64,000 bases of DNA, taken from NCBI GenBank assembly GCA_963082975.1, contig OY720350.1:19190910-19254909 (forward strand), written 5' to 3'. This document shows, in pieces, positions 23,521-36,216 of this stretch (the first letter of the stretch is position 1; each line of letters starts with the position of its first letter). The translations under genes and the position numbers were made by a program. This stretch comes from Labia minor (lineage: Eukaryota > Arthropoda > Insecta > Dermaptera > Spongiphoridae). The notes below the pieces were generated by a model. The model was given only the letters and a program-made list of their open reading frames with translations, had not been told where the DNA came from and did no database searches.

Positions 23521-24831
23521 ATTAAATATTCTATATATAATACCTATTTACGATTTTCTATATTTATTATATTTTATTTAAAATATATTTAAATTAATGT
23601 ATAAATAAACGTTATAGCATTGAAATCAGAAAAAAAATATTTATTTATTGATTTAATAAAAATTTATTTAATAGGAAAAAATAAAAAAATATTATTGGAT
23701 ATTTGTACTAAGTTGTTTTTATGTGGAAATTTATTTATTTTTATTATTATTTATTTATATTATTTCATTAGGTAAAAAATAAAACAAATTTCTATTAATA
23801 TACTTCTATTAATTCTTAAAAAAAAAAAAAAATTGGGAAAAAGACAAGACACAAGAAAGTTAATTATATACCATTTTATTTCATCAACATTATCATAGAC
23901 AACATCCTAAAGAATTAATTTATTGTTAATAATAATAAAAAAAAAAATTGTATTAGATTTAATGATATTTTTTTTTTCTAATTAATCTCAATGATTCGAT
24001 GCTACTATGAAATGTTTATTTTATGCGAACCTTTTCCTCCCAATACCATGTTAAGTATTGTAACTCAATGGTTGCTCCATGTTTAATGGATTCTCAATCA
24101 TTTCGAGTGGCAATTGTTTTTCATTAAAATTCAAGAAAAAAATTATGACAATTCAAATAACTTCAAATATTTTCATTAATTATTATTTATTTATTTTAAT
24201 TTAACATTATACTACTAATTGTGCACTGTTTTTGTTTTGTTTTCACAGACATGAACTTAAATCAAAATCAAAATATTTAACTCATCTAACGACATTGTTG
24301 CATTTGATTAAACATTTTTTTTTTTTTGTTTTCTTTATTTTTCAAGAGATAATGATATCCGATTCAATTATCGATGAAAGAAAAATAATTAATGATAACT
24401 GTAAAACTTTTTAAGCAAAAACAAACAATCGTTGTCGTTAAAAAAAGAAATAAGACTAAGATAGATTCAATTAACTAATTAATAAAATAAATACATATAG
24501 CCCCATTTGAAAAAAACGACCCTAGGCCCGCATAACTTTTTGTTGTATTAAAATATACAAAGGGTGATATTTGTCAAGATTGATTTGTGTATTTTTTTTT
24601 TTTAGTTTCAATACTATGTTATTCCTCCGGGTGGGGTGTGATGATAAAAAAAGGGTTCAACACAGACATGAATTTGTGACAATATTTTATATTAATCCCA
24701 ATTTAAAGGGGAAAATAAATACTCAACAAAGGGTTGTTTACTTATCATCGACTATCTATCATTTTGATATAATATCATGAATATATATGTATTTCCAAAC
24801 ATCTGTATATAAAAACGAGTATACATATATA
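23521..24831. other. AT-rich gene-free stretch
   Basis: Mostly A/T. A mixed patch at about 24490-24730 (with 'GACCCTAGGCCCGC' and 'CCTCCGGGTGGGGTGTG') may be an old repeat but has no visible partner. Small ORFs here have no coding signature. Confidence 0.45.
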
Positions 24832-25332
24832 CAGTGGCATCGGGACGAGGAGGGGGGGGGGGGCACGGAGGGGCACGTGCCCCCCCCCCCAAACATTGTT
24901 AAAAAAATAAAATTAAAATCAATTAGTTTTGTAATTGAGAACCCAAAAGTAAAAAAAAAACATCTTTAAATTACGTATAAGTATAATCTAAACCAGTGAT
25001 TCTCAACCTTTTTTTACTTTTAACGGATTAAAAATTTGGCGGCACACAAAGAAAAAGATAAGTGTAAAAGTTTACCATATTAAAACAAGTGGTCCCAAAA
25101 ACGGTTTACCTTTTTTTTAGAACCAAATTGAAAAAATTTAGTAAAAAATTCGGAAATGTTTAAGAGCCTCATAATCTCGCGGCACACTAAAGTGCCACGG
25201 CACAGTGGTTGAGAATCACTGGTCTAAACGTTATGAATAAATAAATAATATATTTTGTCAAAATTTTTTCAAAGGGAGACCCCTAGACCCCGCTCCCTGC
25301 CCCCCAACTTAATAGATCACGCTACGCCACTG
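24832..25332. mobile_element. hAT-like MITE I, containing nested E1
   Basis: The left end CAGTGGCATCGGGACG pairs with the right end CACGCTACGCCACTG (TIR type CAGTGGCGTAGCGTG). The flanking octamers CATATATA and CATACACA match at six of eight positions. The left part has a 12-G tract (24852-24863) and an 11-C tract (24880-24890) that could pair with each other. Confidence 0.78.
24994..25221. mobile_element. hAT-like MITE E, copy E1, nested in I
   Basis: The ends are CAGTGATTCTCAACC and GGTTGAGAATCACTG. The flanking octamers ATCTAAAC and GTCTAAAC match at seven of eight positions, as expected for a hAT duplication. The interior has GGCGGCACAC...GTGCCACGGCAC arms. No ORF. Confidence 0.87.
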
Positions 25333-26333
25333 CATACACACATATATTCATATAATCTCATTTAATAATTCTTTTAATAAATATAAGATAAATTAAATTG
25401 ATGTAAAAATATTTATTAATGGACATTTTTATGGGTTTTTTTTAGCAAATTATATTATTAAATAAAATATATACATATTGTATAAATGTTAAATCAATAT
25501 TTATACTGGTTTATGTTTAAAAACCGTTGCGGAATTGCACACCTAATAAACGATGTGTCAATATTATTACTTTTTCTTTCTTTAAGTATTATTTATTGAA
25601 ATGAGTCCAAAATGTATTTAATCTTAAATATTATACTTTTTAGAAAGTAAGAGAAAATTTTCTAAAAAAAAAAATTTTATTTTTTAAATTCTTTCTTAAT
25701 TATAATTTCAATCAATTTTAAGATTGTTTGACTCTTTTGAATAACTTACGTATATACGCACATATAATTTTTGTATAATATTATATTAAAATTCTTCGTT
25801 TATACTTACGATTACTATTGAAAATCATTTTCAAATTTAATTAATTTACAAAATATATTATTTACTTATTTACTTACTTCTCTCTACCATATATGAAAAT
25901 AGTGAAACTTCCTCTTATTTTGTTTTAAGTATTTGCTATTGAAATAAAATCTCACGGTTTAATAAATTAATGATTCTATTAATTTTTAGTAAGAAACTAG
26001 TATCATTACTTATTTGTAATTAAATTTAAATTTTTTGATCAATATCATAACTTACAAGTTTATAAAAAATTAAAATATCTAAAAAAATAGAATTACTATA
26101 TTAATTTTATTGTAAATTTAAAAACTTGAAAATTTATATATTTATATTAAATATAAGTAATTATTTTATTCAAAAATAGTCTGAAATGGTCCCAAATTTG
26201 GTGACTTCGTCTGCTTTCGAGAAGATCGCTGAATATGCCGATTAATTTTTGTTTTTGTTTAGTTTTTTTATTTTCTGTGTCTTGTTGTATACACTATAAG
26301 GGACATTCTTCCCTATGTATATATAACAAATTA

Positions 26334-26376
<43 letters not shown>
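25333..26376. other. AT-rich stretch ending in (TA)n
   Basis: Low-complexity A/T. A (TA)n microsatellite at about 26338-26376 directly abuts the 5' end of SINE S1. No gene seen. Confidence 0.5.
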
Positions 26377-26378
<2 letters not shown>

Positions 26379-26650
26379 CATCACAGGGTGAGAGGTTAGC
26401 GTACCTGCCTCACATTCTCGTGGTCTCGGGTTCAAGTTCCGGGCCTGGCAAGGGAATTTCTCTAGCTGGGGTCTATGGGACGGAGTCAACCCAGCCACCG
26501 TGATCAAAATTGGGAAAGCTACTTGATAGCGAGAAGAAAATCAAGGTAAAGGATGATAGGACCCGTTCTACTGATCATAGGACACCTAATTGAGATTACC
26601 GACTTGAAGGCGTTGTCCTTGCGTAGGACGTACAAAGTCCGAGGTTTTTT
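26377..26650 (+). mobile_element. tRNA-derived SINE, copy S1 (best preserved)
   Basis: The head resembles a tRNA gene: a box-A-like GGTGAGAGGTTAGCG, then CCTGCCTCACATTCTCG in the anticodon-arm position, then a box-B-like GGTTCAAGTTC. These are the internal RNA polymerase III promoter parts of tRNA-derived SINEs. The CTCACAT loop would be compatible with a tRNA-Val(CAC)-type ancestor, at low certainty. The tRNA-unrelated body carries GGACCCGTTCTACTGATCAT and GTACAAAGTCCGAGG, ending in a T run followed by (AT)n. Three further copies are in the window, all on the reverse strand. Confidence 0.85.
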
Positions 26651-27810
26651 ATATATATATAACTACTAATACTCAAGTCTGGTTTCATTATATTTTTTTA
26701 ATTTACAAATAAAGAAGCTTTCTGGCGTTTGCAAAAATTTAAAATGATTTTCCTTCCTTATTGTTTGTTATATATATAAACGTTAGTAATTTCAAAGTTG
26801 AAAATTCTGAATGAAAAACTAATCGAGTTTCTGATTAGTTGTTGATGAGAGAGAGAGGCCCATCCATCAAATGGAAGGTATTCGGGCCCTTTGGCCCCAT
26901 CATCTATTGAAAAATGAATTTTAATCAATGAACTATATCAAAAGGCTTTTGTCCAAAAATAAATCGATCTCGACCTTTTTACCTTGACCCTTGTTTCGAA
27001 AGCGGCATTGACCCGGGTCAGAAAAATTGTCCCGCGAGTGGGAACATAGAGGCCACCGCTCGAATTGATAATTGACTGAAAGATGTCCCAGTGTTTCTCC
27101 AATTAGCCGCTTCTTCCCCTTGAATTCGAGTTGGGTTTTGCGTGCATCGCCTCTTCATTAGGTGCGCGTTAATTGGACGAGTCAGCAAAATGCCGGCTCA
27201 ATAAACACATCACTGTCCATTGTATTCAGTTAACTGCCTCTCAATCCGAAATAAAAAATAAAAAAAAAAATCGTCTAATTTGTCATTCAATAGTCCCTCT
27301 AAGTTGCATTGTGTTCACTTTCGATTTAATAAAACCTAATGGGAGGGTAAAAATCCTGTTCAAGGCATATTCTAGTTCTTGGAAACGGTTTGTTTTAAAA
27401 AAAAAAATTAAATTAACACAATCTCAAAATTTTTAATCTTTTATTATTATTTCTATTTTCTCACAATTTATTTTTTTTTTTTTAAATTATTTTTAATTTT
27501 TATTATTTCTTGTAGATTTTTAAAAGAAAGATGAGAGAATTAGAAAAATTTCGAATTACTATTATGAGAAGGAATCTGGATATTTTGGGACAAATCTTAT
27601 TTCTTATCTTTAAAAGACTCAACAAAAACAAAAACCACAATCAATGATTTTTATTTAAAATTCATTTATTTTATGACCGAATATATTATTACTATAAATA
27701 TATTATTATTATTACTATAAAGAAATTATAAAAATTATAAAAAAGATTAAATACCCATAATATTTTGAATTACCATAAATATATTTAGTAAAACTTTTGT
27801 GGTTTTTATA
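26651..27810. other. Gene-free stretch with higher-complexity island at about 26850-27330
   Basis: The island is GC-richer (for example 'GACCCGGGTCAGAAAAATTG' and 'CGTGCATCGCCTCTTCATTAG') and appears single-copy. An 87-residue ORF at 27173-27436 crosses it but ends in low-complexity lysine/asparagine, so it is not called. The flanks are AT-rich. Confidence 0.4.
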
Positions 27811-28000
27811 ATTATTAAAGGCATTTTTATTAAAACACCACATATTTGTATAATTTATTTATTTGGTAAAACGGATGTCCGCTTGAGTCGGTACTTGATA
27901 ACGGCTGCAGAATAAGCAATCGAAACGTTGTACATTTATTTAACTAAATAAATAAATTGTATAAATATGTGATGTTTTAATAAAAATCCCTTTAATAATT
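27811..28000. mobile_element. MITE J with ~55-bp terminal inverted repeats
   Basis: 27811-27864 (ATTATTAAAGGCATTTTTAT...) and 27946-28000 are near-perfect reverse complements. The loop of about 80 bp contains 'CGGATGTCCGCTTGAGTCGG'. Non-coding; superfamily unknown. Confidence 0.82.
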
Positions 28001-28560
28001 ACCATAAACACTTTTTGATCTTGATCTGTTATTAAATTAACTTCAAAATCCTCTTCAATAAAGAAAAAACTCATGTTTATTGTTTAAAATGTTAATATTA
28101 CAATTATTTTACATTCAATCTAGTGTAAATAAATTTTGATTAAAAATAAATTCACTTTAATTTTATAAATTAATTGCATTTTTTGTTTAGATCTTAATTT
28201 TTGTATAAACATGAATGAGACAGATGTACAGATCGATAATAAATAATTGATTTATTAATATTACTATTTATTTATAATATATTACAGAGATTCCAAATTA
28301 TATTACATTGACTCTTTTTATTTTTATTAAGGCATTCATTTTTCTTTTAATGGTCCCAAACATTCATAAATAGCAAAAAACATTTATCTTTTCAATATAC
28401 GGTTGAATGTCTAAATATTGTATTGAATTGCAAATGTGATCTATAGAAATCACAAAAATATTATAAAAAAAAATGGAACAATTCAAAAAAAAGTATTCAT
28501 TACACAAAGCATGAATCAAAATCAGTGAAAGTTAATATTACTTTATTTATGATAATATTT
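28001..28560. other. AT-rich stretch
   Basis: Low-complexity sequence. No feature seen. Confidence 0.5.
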
Positions 28561-28970
28561 TTATTATGATCTCCCGAAATGCTTCCTTATAGTTTGCACA
28601 AATTTCAATCCCCCTCTCCCCCCCACCCCTTCAGAAAAGTCCAAGTGCACTTTTGACGATGTCATTAGCACCATCTGGCCCACTAACTCAAAAACACTTT
28701 AATATTTCTTCACCCCGCATTTTGACCAAAAATGCACCCCAGAATGGCTCGCCCCCTCCTGATCGGGAAGCCCATTGAAACACACCCGGTAGATGAATAT
28801 TACATCAGATCACAATGAAAATAGTAATGACGTCACCTCGCAAACACCCGAACAGCTGCTATTTAGCTAACCCCTTCAATTGGTTGCCTATTGAAAGGGT
28901 GGAAATTTAAAAGACCACCATCGGAAATACCTGTTGATGACAACTAACAACCTATTTTACTAACAATGGA
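28561..28970. other. Higher-complexity island
   Basis: Clearly GC-richer than its surroundings, with a C-rich patch at 28609-28631, GCACCATCTGGCCC, a TGACGTCAC word near 28828 and 'CAGCTGCTATTTAGC'. No ORF, TIR or repeat copy is seen. A candidate conserved non-coding segment by composition. Confidence 0.35.
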
Positions 28971-31379
28971 TACATTATTATTTTGAATTCTTCTATTATT
29001 CGAACGCGAAAATTTTTTGAAAGAACAAATTTGATTGTGAATTACCCAGATTAATAGGGGAAGGGCTTAAAAAAAATCATCTTCTGATTTATTATACATA
29101 AAAATAAAAGTTTTTATTTTGCTAATTATTTATATTTTTTGTTAATTATTTTTTCATGACGAGGATGAAGAGGAAGTGGGTAATTAAATTTCTGTAATTC
29201 TCTAGTTTTTATTTAGAAATGAAAAACTTTTAAATATATTTAATTAATTTTAATCTTTTTCTTTTGAAGAGGTAATTCAAAGTATATACAAATTGGTTGA
29301 TAGTATTTATTAGTTGAAAGTGTTTTCAAATATTTTATGGTATAGTGATGGAAAAATATAATCGCCATGGGGGGTACTTTTGGCGGTCAATGACAATAGG
29401 CTTTCTCAACTAGTTGATTGTATATATGTACTATCTTAACAATTATTACAACGTTAAAAATTATTTAAAAATTTTGTTTTATTAAAATTATTACAACACA
29501 TTTATTACAATTAATTAATTAATTTTATTATTTTAATTAATTATTTTATCATCTTGAATATATATTTTGAATTTTATAACCTATTTTATTCTTAAAATTA
29601 TCTATTTTTTTATTTTTATTAATAAAATTATAGTGAAATTTTCTATCTATAGTTTTTTTATTTTAGTTTTATAATATTTATTTATTATTTTTTTTTAAAT
29701 AATTGATTTAATAAAAAGTATATTGAAATCTCCTTAAAAATAATTAGTTTAAAATTTTCATTGATTAAAAACTCATTAAAAACCCTTAACAAGAATAGTA
29801 TTTAGTTTCTTTTTCATTATATCTCTAAAAACAAAATTAACCCCCATTATAATTAAAATAAATATTTTTTGTTTAATTATAGTGTTTTTTGGAATGGTTG
29901 CATCTGTCCCTCAGTTAAAAAGGGTCCGTATCTAAGGACGCTTAACAACAGCTGCCCTCTACGTACCAATCGGAATTATCAATTTTTACTTTCAATGCTT
30001 CGTTATTGGTAGTTATGCTAGTAATTATTTTATTATAAATATGAAATACAAATATTATATACAACAAGTTATTTTTTTTAATATAAGTACTATTATAATA
30101 AAAAAAAATGGTGATAAAATTTTCTTTAAAATTTAAATTAATTTCACTAATAAAAATTAATAATGATAAAATCAATTTCTTTATATTCTCAACTTTTAAT
30201 AAATATATAATAATTATTACTTAATCACTTAATTTTTCTTTAAATAATTTTTTAACATAATTTCAAAGTTAAAATTTTAATGATATTAATTACATATAAA
30301 AGTAAATAATAAATAATGAAGAAATTCATGATCTCTATGCTTCTTAAAATATAAGGGATTTATTTATGTTTATTGCATTTTATTCAATTCAATCAAAAGG
30401 TATTCTTTACTTTTTAAAAAATTTTTTAAAATAAAAAATTGATGTGTAATCGAACTTAGTCTTTAATTTTTTAAAGTGCAAATCACTTAGGGGAGAGGGG
30501 GGTATTTCGATGAATTGTACGACCTGTATATATATCTTTTGTGATGCAATTAAAAAGAGATCAACTGACAAATAAATAAGAAAAACTTTTTTTCTTTCTC
30601 AAGTGTTAATTTTTATTCTTATTAATGTTATTATATGAAAATTATGCTGATCACGATGATGATGATGATGATGAAGATGATGATTATAAATAACAACGAA
30701 AAGATCTTGAAAGATACAATCGAACCCGATAAACGGATGGTCAGGGGACACCATTGATTTTTCTACCAAATGAACAGGGAATTAAAAATAAATAAATAAA
30801 TAAAATTATAACGTTTTATTATTAATATAGTTTATCATGGTTTTGTGGAAAAAAAAAGAAAAAAAAAAATATAATCAACATGAAATTTAATGTCGTCTAA
30901 TCAAAATGATACTATCTTATATCTAAATCAAGAACCGTGAATAATTTAATGACTATTCCTTCAAAAAAATATTAATATATATATATATTATTATTTTCTT
31001 ATTCTTATCTTAAGGGATGATTTTTGAATAAATTAATTAAATTTAACCGTGAAAACGACATAGATACAATGTTTTGATGATTCTTAATTTTTTTTTCTCT
31101 CTTTTAAACACACCTGCTTGAAATTCAAATTTATTTTTTTTCTTACTTCTTATTAATTTTCTCAAATGAACACCCTCTTCTCTCGCACTTTAATAATAAT
31201 TAAGGGTTGATACTTTTTTAATAATAGTCAAATTAAATATCCATAGATTAATCTTAAATTATATTAATTATTTTTATTATCTTTATGTATTTATATATTT
31301 TGGGAAATATATTTTATCGAATCTCTCGAGTTTAATAATTAATCGAAGGGTAAGGAAAGAAGAGGAAATGTATGGAAAT
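28971..31379. other. Long AT-rich gene-free stretch
   Basis: About 2.4 kb of low-complexity A/T. Minor points are a G-rich word near 30490 and a (GAT)n microsatellite at about 30654-30682. The 77-residue reverse ORF at 29942-30175 is low complexity and not called. Confidence 0.5.
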
Positions 31380-31570
31380 GTAGAAGAGAGTACTGGTGAT
31401 GGTGACGGGGAAAGAACATTATGTCTTAATAAAACTAATGGGCACTGTTAGAGCTATTTAGCACCCTGGAGAGGCGCCTAACGACACTTTCTTCTACTTT
31501 TTAATTAGAATATATTAGCTCACAAAAGGTGTTCTAAAGATAGAGACTGATGGCTTTTTTTGTCTTTTCA
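31380..31570. other. Small higher-complexity island
   Basis: Contains 'GGTGATGGTGACGGGG' and 'CACCCTGGAGAGGCGCC'. Apparently single-copy; no coding signal. Confidence 0.3.
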
Positions 31571-31770
31571 CTCCCATTAAAACAATTTTTAATTGTCAAC
31601 TCTAAAAATATTATAATGTTATCACTTTTGGTGAGGATATATTTATTTTTATTAAAATAATGTCAACCTATAAATCGAAATTAACAAAACCTAAAAATAT
31701 TATGATATAAGATTTTCTATTTATTTTTAAAACTATTGAAATCTTAGGTCTGTTCAAATGATTTATTACT

Positions 31771-32047
31771 TTTGGATATAAATTGGATATAAATCCATTG
31801 ATATCCGATTTAGCTACCATGTCTTATCAGTTTGGCCAGCAGAGGGCACGGCTAATTTTCGGTTTTTTCAGTTCGTATTGTATATAGAAAAATTAAAAAA
31901 TTAATTAATTAAATAATTTCCCTATATCCAAACCAAACAGAAAAAACCAAAAATTAGTGAATATGTGAATAATTAGTGAATTAATCAATGAAAATTTCTT
32001 AATGGCTGCACATTTCGACATTCATAACCATCTAATTTATATCCAAT
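31771..32047. mobile_element. Probable inverted-repeat element G
   Basis: The outer ends TTGGATATAAATT and AATTTATATCCAA are reverse complements. Inside, TAATTTTCGGTTTTTTCAG (near 31852) pairs imperfectly with CAGAAAAAACCAAAAATTA (near 31939-31957). This suggests a small foldback element; some arms have drifted. Confidence 0.55.
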
Positions 32048-32205
32048 CTTTAATCCTTTTTATCTCGAAAACTAGAAGTTTCCCCAAGAATTGCCTAAAG
32101 AAAAAGTTTCTTAGAATTAATCAAAGAATCAACTGGCGAAGTTTCATCAAATTCTGCGAGGTGTAGGGGCCATCAAGTATATATCTTAAATTATATATTA
32201 TATAG

Positions 32206-32783
32206 TAGGGATGGCGAATCTTTTTGGATGTCTGTTCCACAAAATTATAAAAAATCTTTTTGAAGTAATTAACATGTCACAAAATTGTCAAGATTTTTCA
32301 CTCCACCACCTGCACCGTTAGCGTTAATATATGTATAATCGAATATTTTTGTATAACTTCTAACTATTCTGTATAAAAGTATTGTAATTTTAAATATTAA
32401 ACTTTATATAAACAAAATAAAATGATTATTAAAAAATTTGGAATTTATTTGTGGCAAATCCTAAAAATTGTTTATTATTTTTCTTTATTTTTATTTTATG
32501 GAAATTCTTTAATTGATTTTAGATTCTAGTGGTGTGAACTCACTATATTATTTCCAATATTTAACTGAATATTAGGAAAATTCACTTTTTGACATTTTTT
32601 AAATAAAATCCATCTTGTTTTATTATCCTAATAACTTTCTTTCTATCTCAGATGATAATCAAAAATTTCAGAAATTATTAAGATATCATCACAATGAAAA
32701 AAGTTATAATTATTTAAAAATAAGCTTGTCTTTTTGTGCGTGCCATCAAAATTTTCAAACGTGCCATAGGTTCGCCATCCGTG
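32206..32783. mobile_element. hAT MITE K with perfect 8-bp duplication
   Basis: The left end TAGGGATGGCGAATC and right end GTTCGCCATCCGTG are complementary apart from small changes (TIR type CAGGGATGGCGAAC). It is flanked on both sides by TTATATAG (32198-32205 and 32784-32791), a perfect 8-bp target duplication diagnostic of hAT elements. The 578-bp interior is AT-rich with no transposase, so it is non-autonomous. Confidence 0.88.
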
Positions 32784-32791
32784 TTATATAG

Positions 32792-33180
32792 CATATTTTA
32801 AATTTCGCTCAACTTTATGCAATTTGAACACTCAACGTCAAGATTTATAATCCAGTATTTTATCATTGAACTTTTTTTTTTTTTTTTTTATAGTAGGTGA
32901 AATGCCTTTACACACAGAGTGTCGGGCTCCGTTCCAAAACGATCTACCGACTAAAACACCCCCCCCCCCCTACTCCTTCTTCCTAATTTCTAACCCAATT
33001 CTCCGCGAAAGGTATCGCCTTTCGACATATCATCTGTCGCAGAGATTGTTTTTAATTTACAGCCCTTAGCTGGCCTTCCTTCATTTTTAGTATATCTTGT
33101 ATATATTGAGAGATTATGACACATTGAACTTAGTGTATTCTTTATTTAAAAATAAAAAAGAATCTCTGACATTTGTATTT
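32792..33180. other. Mixed stretch with 12-C tract
   Basis: AT-rich with poly-T at about 32872-32889 and a 12-C tract at 32959-32970. A 67-residue ORF across it is low complexity. No gene called. Confidence 0.35.
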
Positions 33181-33412
33181 CAGGACAACGTCTATCAACC
33201 TGAGTAAAAGTGTTCTATGATCAGGAGAAGGGGTCCACTCAACCTTTATCTTGATTTTTTTAGATCGGAGGCGCTACTTTATAAAAAAAGTAGCTTTCCA
33301 ATTTTAAGCTGGGTGAACTCTGTTCCATAGGGCCCAGAGCGAAATTTCCTTGCTAGGCCCGGTATTTGATCCTGTGATCATAAGGATGGCACTCAAGCGC
33401 TTTGACTCCAGA
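33181..33412 (-). mobile_element. tRNA-derived SINE, copy S3 (partial)
   Basis: Reverse-strand copy sharing ACAACGTCTATCAA, TTCTATGATCA, TTGATTTTTTTAGATCGGAG-GCGCTA and GGCCCGGTATTTGATCC with the other copies. The extreme tRNA-like head is lost near 33412. Confidence 0.72.
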
Positions 33413-33589
33413 CTTCATATTTTAAAATGGATATTATAAATTATAATACAACTATATAATAGTTTTTGGTTATTTGAAAGTAATATTTTACAGTTTATGT
33501 TTATGTTTATAATTATTTTATAATATTTAAAAATAAAAATTGAAAGTAATTGGGTCGATGTAGTGAATAGTTGTAGTGATTTTGTTTTT
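33413..33589. other. AT-rich spacer
   Basis: Low-complexity sequence. No feature seen. Confidence 0.5.
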
Positions 33590-33900
33590 TTTTGATTTTG
33601 ACTGCGAGGGCCACTTTGTTCCCGCCTCTTCGATTGAGTCATGTTCAACGATCTCGTCGCCTGTGCATATTTGAGGGTGGCTGTTGTAAACGGCCTCGCT
33701 TTACAGGGGCTGGAAGGGGGAGGGGGTATCCCACTGTCTGGTTTGACAGCTTGGTCGAGTGGCTTCGGAGGAAGCTCTGTTTAATGTCCGCCACGGGGAT
33801 GCTTTTCGGTGACGAGAGGGAAAAACGGGGGTGGTTGCCTTAAAACCTCCCCAAATTGATGCGGGTGTTATGCACGCGTCATTCCCTTCTCTCTTTTTCT

Positions 33901-33933
<33 letters not shown>

Positions 33934-34120
33934 TATTATATACTCTCACTGTCTCGACATCATAACATGGAACGTTCGCCTAGGCTTGCAGTAAATAAAT
34001 AAACGTTGGTGCACGCGTCGTAACCCCTCCTCAAACCACCAAAAAGAATAGCATGTTTAGTTCATTGAAAAGCGGCAAGTCCATTCATTTAACAGCCATC
34101 AATGCTAATGAATAATCACT
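33590..34120. other. Largest GC-rich island, with (TA)n
   Basis: 33590-33890 is the most GC-rich non-repeat stretch in this part. An 83-residue forward ORF (33592-33843, arginine/glycine-rich) and a small reverse ORF overlap here. I see no known domain, start context or splice pattern, so neither is called. A (TA)n run sits at about 33905-33932, followed by more mixed sequence with ACGCGT words. It could be regulatory or an unrecognised exon of a non-coding RNA. Confidence 0.35.
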
Positions 34121-35300
34121 TATCAACAGTGATCTTTAAAATTTAATTAAACCAATTATAATCAAACATTTGTTTTTTTTTCTAATTTAAAATATTAATC
34201 CTTCAATTAAAGAAATAATAAGTAACAAAAAAAGTGAAATAATTTTATTCCAATGTTTTATTTTATTTTTATTTATTAAAATAAAAAAATATTTTTAAAA
34301 ATCATAACAAATTATAGAATCATTGATTTGAAATATTTTTTTTTTCTTTTAAATAAAATAATTAGGAAAATATTGTATAAATATTCTTATATTAAAAAAA
34401 AATATTTAAAGTCGATGAAAAATTGTCAAAAGAGCGAACAGAAAGTCACCGGGACAGACGGACGCCAAGTGAAGTTGAGAAAAACGTTATAAAAATTATC
34501 TCTTTTTTATATTTTTGATTGTTTACTTATTTCATATTAATTGATATTGGATTCAGGTAGGCTCTTTAAATTTTTAAATTTGATATTATATATTTTTATC
34601 ATGTTCATTGTAAATGATGATGAAATGAAGATGAATTCCAATTTACATCATTGCATGTGATGGTTCAATAAATAAATAAATTCCTTTCAATATATGTTTT
34701 CCCTTACCATACATTTCTATTTATCCAATTCAATGTCTATTCATATTGAAAAGATTTCAATTTTGCAAACGTAGAATACGAAATTAAATAAAATTGCAAC
34801 AACTTTCATCATAGAAATAATTTTATTATATGTCCATAAATGGAAATTAAAATAATTATTATAAAGAAAGATATACAAGAATATGAATATATATATATAT
34901 ATATATTAAAAATACATTTATGACACTAAAAAGTAATTATCAAATTGCGATTCATTGTATTTCAATCAGCCATTCTGATGAAAAAATTTCTTTATATAAC
35001 ATTATTTTTGTGAGAAAATTATTTTACAATTTTTTACTTTTCATGTTGTTTTTTTTTTTGTTGCGATCAACTTTTTATTATATATTTGATATTTTCATAT
35101 TTTTCTATAAAAATGGACTTTTGATTACAATGAGAAAAAAAAACAAAACAAAACAAAATTGACATTAAAATTTGGCACTTTATTTAGGAATTTAATATAT
35201 AATTATATATTTATATATTTATATATAAACAGACATAGAGAGAGAGAGAAAGAAAGAAATATACATATATAATTTATAAGGTATATTATTATTTCTTTTT
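34121..35300. other. AT-rich gene-free stretch
   Basis: Low-complexity A/T. A short patch near 34430-34490 ('CACCGGGACAGACGGACGCC') resembles the GTCY part of Helentron-like elements. A (TA)n sits near 34889-34906. The 80-residue ORF at 34920-35162 is phenylalanine-rich low complexity and not called. Confidence 0.45.
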
Positions 35301-36208
35301 TACTATCTTGCAAGAGATATTGCGATCACAAAAATTTTTGATGTCGAGATTTTGATGTCTTTATGTTTTGAAGGTTCCTGAATCATTTTCACTAAGGTTG
35401 AGAAAAATGTCTGTGTGTGTGTGTATGTATGTAACCAAGATTACGCAAAAACGGTTTGAGCTAGAATCATAAAATTTGGCATACGGGCATTATTCAAAAT
35501 TCGTAGTTTTCTATCAACTTTTGAGAAATGTAGCTCATCCGGAAGAGGGTCACGTTTTAATTTATTTTCCTCTGGTCGTAAAACTAAAGATATATGTTTT
35601 TTTAGTTTTTCATATTGATTAAAAATTGTATAAAACTGATTGTGGTGCCCCACACCACAAATAGATGTCGCCGCGCCAATATGCACCAACTAAGGAAGTA
35701 GTAACAGCTATTAAATTTTGTATATGATGAGGATGGTATGAAACAATAAAATGAGTTATGTCTCCATCTCTTTGGCACCTCTCAAGCCTATATAAATATT
35801 TATTATTATTATGTATTTTAACATGGCGCAATAATGGAGTGCAGGTGTTTTCACCCCTGCATTGAAATCTATTTATTAGATGTAGATCCATTGAAAATGA
35901 TGCTGACTTTTGTATGTGTGGGAGAGTAGGATGTTGGATGATGGAGAAGGCTAGTAATTATTGCCAAAGAGATGGAGTCAACTACAATTAATTGTTTCAT
36001 ACCATCCTCACTATATAAAATATTTAATAGTTGTTACTATTCCTGAATTGGTGCACTTGGCGCGACGCCATCTATTTGTAGTGTGGGACACCACACTGTT
36101 ATATATAGAATTTCAGCTTAATTGAATCGCTGAAAGTACAAAAATTTTTTAACATTGCAAGTCACGCGCCAGCACGTCGCGTGGTGCCACCAACAAAGAA
36201 TCAAACAC
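35301..36208 (+). mobile_element. Family B Helentron-like element, copy B6, carrying C4 (3' end lost)
   Basis: Intact 5' end TACTATCTTGC at 35301, (GT)n at about 35411-35425 and C4 at the standard site. It then runs normally to CAACAAAGAATCAAACAC, where the AT-rich block and 3' hairpin are missing and the duplicated 226-bp flank begins. Confidence 0.83.
35641..36095. mobile_element. TIR element C, copy C4
   Basis: TGTGGTGCCCCACACCAC...GTGGGACACCACA, flanked by CTGAT and CTGTT. It is close in sequence to C3, including the GGATGTTGGATGATGGAGAA interior. The 90-residue reverse ORF across it is not a gene. Confidence 0.82.
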
Positions 36209-36216
36209 AATCAACA

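Noticed and set aside
26400-26460. Possible tRNA gene at 26.4 kb
   Set aside because: The arms do not pair as a full cloverleaf and the same sequence recurs with a common 3' body in three other places, so it is a SINE head.
33592-33843. Arginine/glycine-rich 83-residue ORF in the GC-rich 33.6-kb island
   Set aside because: GC-rich sequence lowers stop frequency and could produce this by chance. No domain and no conserved start context.
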